Positions 59,455 to 64,000 of a DNA stretch of 64,000 nt are shown one piece after another. The stretch is from NCBI GenBank assembly GCA_030682375.1, contig JAUXOL010000004.1:1-64000 (forward strand), in the 5' to 3' direction. The notes below the pieces were generated by a model that was not told the origin of the DNA, did not search any database, and saw only the letters and a program-made list of their open reading frames with translations. Both the position numbers and the translations under genes were made by a program. Within the stretch, counting starts at the first letter, position 1, and the number at the start of each line of letters is the position of its first letter. The stretch is from Gallionella sp. GTDB lineage: Bacteria > Pseudomonadota > Gammaproteobacteria > Burkholderiales > Gallionellaceae.

Positions 59455-60783
59455 TCAGTCGTGCCTGCTCAATCTTGCCGCGATGAAAGTGAGCAGTATG
59501 GCTGCAGCCATCACTCCGAAGACGATACCGACCGAACCTATGCGTTCCGGAACAAGGAGCAGCAGCGCACCCAGCCCCAACATCATCGAACCCGACATCA
59601 GTTTCAGCAGCCTGCCTTCGCGCCCTGTGAGTTTTCGCGCGCCCAGAGTGCGAGAGAAAATAACGACGATGGCTGCCAGCGGTACGATGTAAATCAGGTT
59701 GTAAGCGGCAAGCCAGAAGTAACGAGCCAGAGAAGAAGGCTCGGCAAGGGTAAGGATACGCGTATAGACCATCGGGAATCCGGCCGTACACAGCAACTCG
59801 TAGAAATTGGCAGCGACAGCCAGCAACAGTGTCGCGACAATCATCGCCGGCAATCGATCCGTGGCGAGAATGGTACGAGCGCGATGAAAGATATCCGTCT
59901 TATTCGATTCGGATATCGACAGCGTGAATCCCCGCTCGAACCAGAAGAAGTCCTTGACGTTCACAATGCCTACGAACAACGCCAGCACACCCGCCGCCAG
60001 AGTGACCCAAGCAAGGTGGCCGAATATCTGAAATACGTTAAGCCATGCGGCCATAAAAGCGAAATACATCAGCCCAGATATCGCAACGAAGATACCGCCT
60101 ATGATCAGCATGCGCGCACGGCTCTTCTGGTGCGCCATCATCGACAGCAAAAAAAGCAACACGAAGAAAGCACAGGGATTGAAAGCATCGAGTCCGGCCA
60201 GCACTAATGTCAGCATCGGCAGTGACAGCGAGGCCGCATCTATCGTACCGACCAACGGGATGGCTATGGTTTCGCTAACGACATCGGGCATCGGCATGGC
60301 CAGAGGCTGGCCGGAAAGCTCGCGCATGCGGCATGCATCAAGCCGTTCGCGCAACATTGCACCGGTGGTTTCATCGCTGTCCCAGCCGAAATGCATCTCG
60401 CCGCAGAACATGAATGCAGGCACTCCCGCACGCCTTCCGGCAGCATCCGCCTCGACTAGTTCACGAAACCGTCGCGCATTTTCCGAATCGCGAGAAACTT
60501 CGAGTTCATGCAATGTGACCCAAGGCCGGGCCTCCGGAATGGCGCTCACATGAGGATGTGCGGCGATGCAATGCGGACAACTCTGCCCCCAGAAAAAATA
60601 CAACTGCACCTGCGGCTGCCCATCCGTGCCGGGTTTGATCCACGGCTCGGCGGCATATACGGTGAAAGACAGTAGCGCAAGCACCGTAAACAGTACTCTC
60701 GACGGCAGGATTGAATGGCGGACGACCAGCAGGATACGTACAAGAAGCTGGGATATCGTAAATACGCCGCGAGCACTCTTCAT
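59455..60783 (-). CDS. Thioredoxin-like domain fused to a DsbD/CcdA-type membrane domain
   Basis: 442 residues. A long signal/anchor region ends near residue 45, followed by a thioredoxin-like domain with CPHC (in WGQSCPHCIAAHP) and a further Cys in FMFCGEMHFGW. Six or more transmembrane helices come next; NPCAFFVLLFLLS and LLCTAGFPMVY hold the Cys pair expected for the DsbD beta domain. Unlike DsbD, there is no C-terminal thioredoxin domain, and the N-terminal domain carries CXXC itself. It may move reducing power from the cytoplasm to a periplasmic thiol. It lies 30 bp after radA on the same strand. Confidence 0.8.
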   Translation of the reverse strand: MKSARGVFTISQLLVRILLVVRHSILPSRVLFTVLALLSFTVYAAEPWIKPGTDGQPQVQLYFFWGQSCPHCIAAHPHVSAIPEARPWVTLHELEVSRDSENARRFRELVEADAAGRRAGVPAFMFCGEMHFGWDSDETTGAMLRERLDACRMRELSGQPLAMPMPDVVSETIAIPLVGTIDAASLSLPMLTLVLAGLDAFNPCAFFVLLFLLSMMAHQKSRARMLIIGGIFVAISGLMYFAFMAAWLNVFQIFGHLAWVTLAAGVLALFVGIVNVKDFFWFERGFTLSISESNKTDIFHRARTILATDRLPAMIVATLLLAVAANFYELLCTAGFPMVYTRILTLAEPSSLARYFWLAAYNLIYIVPLAAIVVIFSRTLGARKLTGREGRLLKLMSGSMMLGLGALLLLVPERIGSVGIVFGVMAAAILLTFIAARLSRHD

Positions 60784-60813
60784 TCCGCTTTCTCCGCATT
60801 GTTTATGTTCGCC

Positions 60814-62172
60814 TCACTTTGCCCGTTCAACCGCCTGCTCGACGCGTTCCACCGCGAATATTTCCATGCCGGGTATCTTCTGCTTGGGCGCGTTGGCCTT
60901 GGGAATGATGGCATGGGTGAAGCCGAGCTTGGCAGCTTCCTTCAGGCGCTCTTGGCCGCGCTGCACCGGACGCACTTCGCCGGCGAGACCGACCTCGCCG
61001 AACACCACCAGCTTCTCCGGCAACGGCTTGTTGCGCAGGCTGGAGACCATCGCGAGAATCACCGCGAGGTCGGCGCCCGGCTCGGTGATCTTCACGCCGC
61101 CGACCGCGTTGATGAACACGTCCTGGTCAAAGCAGGCGATGCCCGCATGACGATGCAATACCGCCAACAGCATCGCCAGCCGGTTCTGTTCCAGCCCCAG
61201 CGACAGCCGCCGCACGTTGGGCGAATGCGCCTCGTCGAGCAGCGCCTGTATCTCCACCAAGAGCGGACGCGTCCCCTCCTGCGTCACCATCACGCAGGAA
61301 CCGGCGACCTGTTGTCCATGCTGCGACAGGAACAGCGCCGACGGATTGCTGACTTCGCGCAGCCCCTTCTCGGTCATCGCGAACACGCCCAACTCATTCA
61401 CCGCACCGAAGCGGTTCTTGAACGCGCGTATCAGGCGAAAGCTGGAATGGGTGTCGCCCTCGAAATACAGCACAGTGTCGACGATATGCTCGAGTACGCG
61501 CGGGCCGGCCAATGCCCCCTCTTTGGTGACGTGGCCGACGAGGATGATGGTGATGTCCTGGCTCTTGGCGATGCGCGTCAGCTGCGCGGCGCATTCGCGC
61601 ACCTGCGCCACCGAGCCGGGCGCGGAGGTGAGCTGCTCGGAATACACGGTCTGGATCGAGTCGATCACGACCACGTTCGGCTTGTCCGCGGCGATGGCCG
61701 CCTGGATCTTTTCCAGCTGAATCTCGGGCAACAGCCGCAAGCCCTGTGCATCCAGCGACAATCGCTTTGCGCGCAAGGCGATCTGCTGCGCCGATTCCTC
61801 GCCACTGACATACAGCGTCTTCTGTTGTCTGGACAGATGCGCCAGCACTTGCAGCAGCAACGTGGACTTGCCGATGCCCGGATCGCCGCCGATCAGCACC
61901 ACGCCGCCCGACACCAGCCCGCCGCCCAGCACTCGATCGAATTCCGCGATACCAGTCGGCGTGCGCGGCACTTCGGCCGCTTCGACTTCGGAAAGCATCT
62001 GCACACGGCCCGATGCCGCCAACGAACTAAAACGATTGCCGCCCTTGACCGCCGTCTCGGCCACCGATTCGACCAGCGTGTTCCACTCCATACAGTGCGG
62101 ACACTGCCCCTGCCACTTGGGCGACTGTCCGCCGCATTCGGTGCAGCTATAGATCGTTTTCGGCTTTGCCAT
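60814..62172 (-). CDS. radA: DNA repair protein RadA (Sms)
   Basis: 452 residues from ATG 62172, with GGAGACAGC upstream; the longer frame adds 21 residues without family match. N-terminal zinc finger YSCTECGGQSPKWQGQCPHC, Walker A GGDPGIGKSTLL, the RadA-specific KNRFG motif in AFKNRFGAVNELGVF, and a C-terminal Lon-protease-like domain without its catalytic Ser-Lys pair expected. RadA is a hexameric helicase that drives branch migration in recombination repair. The DsbD-like gene follows. Confidence 0.95.
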   Translation of the reverse strand: MAKPKTIYSCTECGGQSPKWQGQCPHCMEWNTLVESVAETAVKGGNRFSSLAASGRVQMLSEVEAAEVPRTPTGIAEFDRVLGGGLVSGGVVLIGGDPGIGKSTLLLQVLAHLSRQQKTLYVSGEESAQQIALRAKRLSLDAQGLRLLPEIQLEKIQAAIAADKPNVVVIDSIQTVYSEQLTSAPGSVAQVRECAAQLTRIAKSQDITIILVGHVTKEGALAGPRVLEHIVDTVLYFEGDTHSSFRLIRAFKNRFGAVNELGVFAMTEKGLREVSNPSALFLSQHGQQVAGSCVMVTQEGTRPLLVEIQALLDEAHSPNVRRLSLGLEQNRLAMLLAVLHRHAGIACFDQDVFINAVGGVKITEPGADLAVILAMVSSLRNKPLPEKLVVFGEVGLAGEVRPVQRGQERLKEAAKLGFTHAIIPKANAPKQKIPGMEIFAVERVEQAVERAK

Positions 62173-62245
62173 GCTGTCTCCATTAATGTCCTGCACAATA
62201 GCGCACAACAAAATTTCGGCGCAAGCCGGAACCATAAAATGCGGG

Positions 62246-62277
62246 CGATAAAAAAGGCGAACTTTCGTTCGCCTTTT
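62246..62277 (-). terminator. Terminator downstream of tRNA-Asp
   Basis: An 11-bp stem (AAAAGGCGAAC at 62252-62262 with GTTCGCCTTTT at 62267-62277) around TTTC. Read on the minus strand it is followed by a run of T (plus-strand A at 62250-62255). It separates ppiD and tRNA-Asp from radA. Confidence 0.88.
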
Positions 62278-62282
62278 AGTGT

Positions 62283-62359
62283 TGGCGGAGTGGACGGGAC
62301 TCGAACCCGCGACCCCCGGCGTGACAGGCCGGTATTCTAACCAACTGAACTACCACTCC
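62283..62359 (-). tRNA. tRNA-Asp (anticodon GUC)
   Basis: Acceptor GGAGTGG/CCACTCC, anticodon stem CCGGC/GCCGG around CTGTCAC with GTC, T arm GCGGG-TTCGAGT-CCCGT, discriminator G and encoded CCA (62283-62285 on the complementary strand). It begins 18 bp after the ppiD stop on the same strand and is followed by a terminator, so cotranscription with ppiD is possible. Confidence 0.95.
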
Positions 62360-62377
62360 ATGTGATTCAGCCCCCGT

Positions 62378-64000
62378 TCAAGGGGTCGGCATTATAGCCG
62401 CTTCCGGAAGTTTTAGTTCGATATCTGCATGTTTTTTTGCATCGGACAGATAAGCCTGGAACAACTCTTCGCCGGTAAGCTGACGCAGCTGTTGCGTATA
62501 AGCCATGCGCTTCATCTCGTCCGGAGCCTCGCCTTGCTTGACGGCATCGATGCGCACCAGCACATAACCGGCTCCCGTCTCCGCGCCTACATACTGCGGG
62601 AACTTGTCGCCGTTGGCCTGGAATACCTGGCGCACCAGACCGATGTCGAGATCGCCGAAACGCGCGCGGGTGATGCTCTGCACTGCACTCCAGCCCAGCG
62701 CAGGCTTGCCGCCGCCCTGCAGTTGCGCCAATGCCGCCTTGCCCTGTTCCGCCGCCAGCTTCAATGCCTGCTGTTGCATCAGCTTCTGATGGATTGCCTG
62801 CTGCACCTCGCTCAGAGGACGCACCGATGCGGACTTATGTTCCAGTATCCGCGCAGCCACCAGCGTGTTCGTCGCCACCTCGATCGCCGCAGTGTTGCGC
62901 TTGTTCTTCACGGCTTCGTCGCTGAACACGGCCTGCAGCATCTTGTCCGTCCACGGCGCGGCGGCGTTCGCACCCTTGACCAGCCAGCCGCTCTGCTCGA
63001 TCTTCGCAGCAACCAGTTCGGCGGCCGGCTTCAACGTGTCGCTTTGCTCATAGACAGTGTTGCTGAACTTCTCCGCCTGCTCGGCAAAAAAGTCTGCCGC
63101 CTTCTGCTGGCGCAGCTTGCCGTTGATGCTTGCGCGCACGGCCGCATAAGGTTGCACTTGGGACGGCTTGATCGCCACCAGCTTGATGATGTGATAACCG
63201 AAATCGGACTTCACCAGCCCGCTGATCTCGCCCTGCTTGAGCGCGTAAGTAGCGTCCTCGAAAGGCTTGACCATCATGCTGCGGCCGAAGAAGCCGAGAT
63301 CGCCGCCGTTCGCGGCGGAACCCGGATCTTCGGAGTTGGCTTTGGCCAGTTCGGCAAAGCGGGCCGGATCCTTCTTCGCCTGCTGCAGCAACTTTTCGGC
63401 CTTGGCCTTGGCGGCATCCCGGTCGGCCTGAGGTGCGGCCTCGGCGACGGAGACCAGAATATGCGCGGCACGGCGCTCTTCTGGCGTACCGAATTCCTGT
63501 TGATGTTCGTCGTAATAGCGGCGCAGCTCTTCCTCAGCCACAGTCACCTTGGCCTGAAGTTCGTCAGCCGAAAACAGCACGTATTCGACGCGCGCCTGTT
63601 CCGGCATCTGGAACTCCTTCTGATTCTGCTTGTAGTAGTCCTGGACTTCGGCATCGCCAACCTGAGCTCGTGCCACGAACGACTGCGACGAGACCACGGC
63701 GACACTGATGCTGCGCTGCTGTTCGTTCAGGCGGACGATGTTGTCCACCACGCCGGTCGAAGCAAAACCGTTCTGAACATAGGCATTGCGCATCTGCTGC
63801 CCGACCATGTCATCCCGCAGACGAACCTCGAACGTCAGCGGATTCATGTTGCGGCTCGCCAATGCGGCTTCGTAGCGGCTCTTGTCGAACTTTCCGTCCT
63901 GCTGGAACGCCTCGATGCCCGCAATCAGTTGCGCGACCTGCGCGTCTGTCACCGCCAGGCCCGCGGCCTTGGCGCGCTCCAGCAGCAGACGTTGCGCGAC
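62378..64000 (-). CDS. ppiD: PpiD-type periplasmic peptidyl-prolyl isomerase/chaperone (5' end outside the window)
   Basis: About 540 residues are visible and the frame remains open to the right edge, so the N-terminal membrane anchor is missing. The visible part has a SurA_N/PpiD-like helical region, then a parvulin domain with [47 protein letters not shown] and [11 protein letters not shown] second parvulin-like remnant and a helical C-terminus follow ([27 protein letters not shown]). PpiD sits at the Sec translocon and helps outer-membrane and periplasmic proteins fold. SurA is less likely given the long C-terminal region. Confidence 0.92.
   Translation of the reverse strand, partial: VAQRLLLERAKAAGLAVTDAQVAQLIAGIEAFQQDGKFDKSRYEAALASRNMNPLTFEVRLRDDMVGQQMRNAYVQNGFASTGVVDNIVRLNEQQRSISVAVVSSQSFVARAQVGDAEVQDYYKQNQKEFQMPEQARVEYVLFSADELQAKVTVAEEELRRYYDEHQQEFGTPEERRAAHILVSVAEAAPQADRDAAKAKAEKLLQQAKKDPARFAELAKANSEDPGSAANGGDLGFFGRSMMVKPFEDATYALKQGEISGLVKSDFGYHIIKLVAIKPSQVQPYAAVRASINGKLRQQKAADFFAEQAEKFSNTVYEQSDTLKPAAELVAAKIEQSGWLVKGANAAAPWTDKMLQAVFSDEAVKNKRNTAAIEVATNTLVAARILEHKSASVRPLSEVQQAIHQKLMQQQALKLAAEQGKAALAQLQGGGKPALGWSAVQSITRARFGDLDIGLVRQVFQANGDKFPQYVGAETGAGYVLVRIDAVKQGEAPDEMKRMAYTQQLRQLTGEELFQAYLSDAKKHADIELKLPEAAIMPTP

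Noticed and set aside
62378-64000. SurA as identity of the partial isomerase gene
   Set aside because: Only one well-formed parvulin domain and a long C-terminal helical region are visible, which fits PpiD better. The missing N-terminus prevents full proof.

Overview
The window reads as chromosome of a Gram-negative betaproteobacterium. The best fit is the Nitrosomonadales / Gallionellaceae group of lithotrophs. This is inferred from the gene set: BamD and MlaA lipoproteins, hopanoid-type squalene genes hpnCDE, the succinylase lysine branch dapC-dapD-dapE, a pilU-like ATPase, a small multi-cytochrome cluster and many c-di-GMP proteins. No rRNA or species marker is present, so the assignment is an inference. 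Most genes are GC-rich; the gene at 49053-49763 is visibly AT-rich and looks acquired.

Layout. 1-2928: tail of an acidic hexapeptide-repeat protein, a strong terminator, then a nucleotidyltransferase-kinase fusion. 2966-8777: housekeeping and envelope genes (ZIP transporter, pgeF, rluD facing bamD, Nudix, mlaA, htpX). 9006-16453: a colinear redox/envelope cluster with a MacB-type ABC pair, a LolA-like protein, a PF10118 protein, cytochrome b, a four-helix His-rich membrane protein, a diheme cytochrome c, cytochrome b561 and two YceI proteins, preceded by a highly diverged YceI-like gene. 16527-24381: mtfA with a GGDEF protein, amtB, uup, tRNA-Arg(CCU) and a REC-GGDEF regulator. 24387-33907: a hybrid kinase of about 2,087 residues with eight PAS-type modules, then a diiron metallo-beta-lactamase-fold protein paired with a GGDEF-EAL protein. 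33926-44796: an EamA permease, the dap genes with pilU and yffB interleaved, prmB, and hpnC / HEPN-MNT pair / hpnD / hpnE.

44887-48183 is a NarL-type regulator and a CHASE hybrid kinase. 48207-49854 is a REP island: a RAYT transposase (REP-associated tyrosine transposase), four blocks of one palindromic repeat family, an AT-rich HEPN-like gene, and a second copy of the 3' end of the neighbouring fatty-acid gene. 49863-59312 is a fatty-acid degradation cluster on the minus strand (fadE, HSDL2-like SDR, fadD, thioesterase, fadL, fadB-like), without a thiolase. 59455-64000 holds a DsbD-like protein with an N-terminal thioredoxin-like domain, radA, tRNA-Asp(GUC) and a partial ppiD.

The most notable points are the REP island with its near-synonymously diverged gene tail, the 9-16.5 kb redox cluster, the nucleotidyltransferase-kinase fusion, the diiron/c-di-GMP pair, and the HEPN-MNT pair lodged inside the squalene genes. 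Several different short palindromic element families also sit between genes, and two of them supply stop codons to coding genes.
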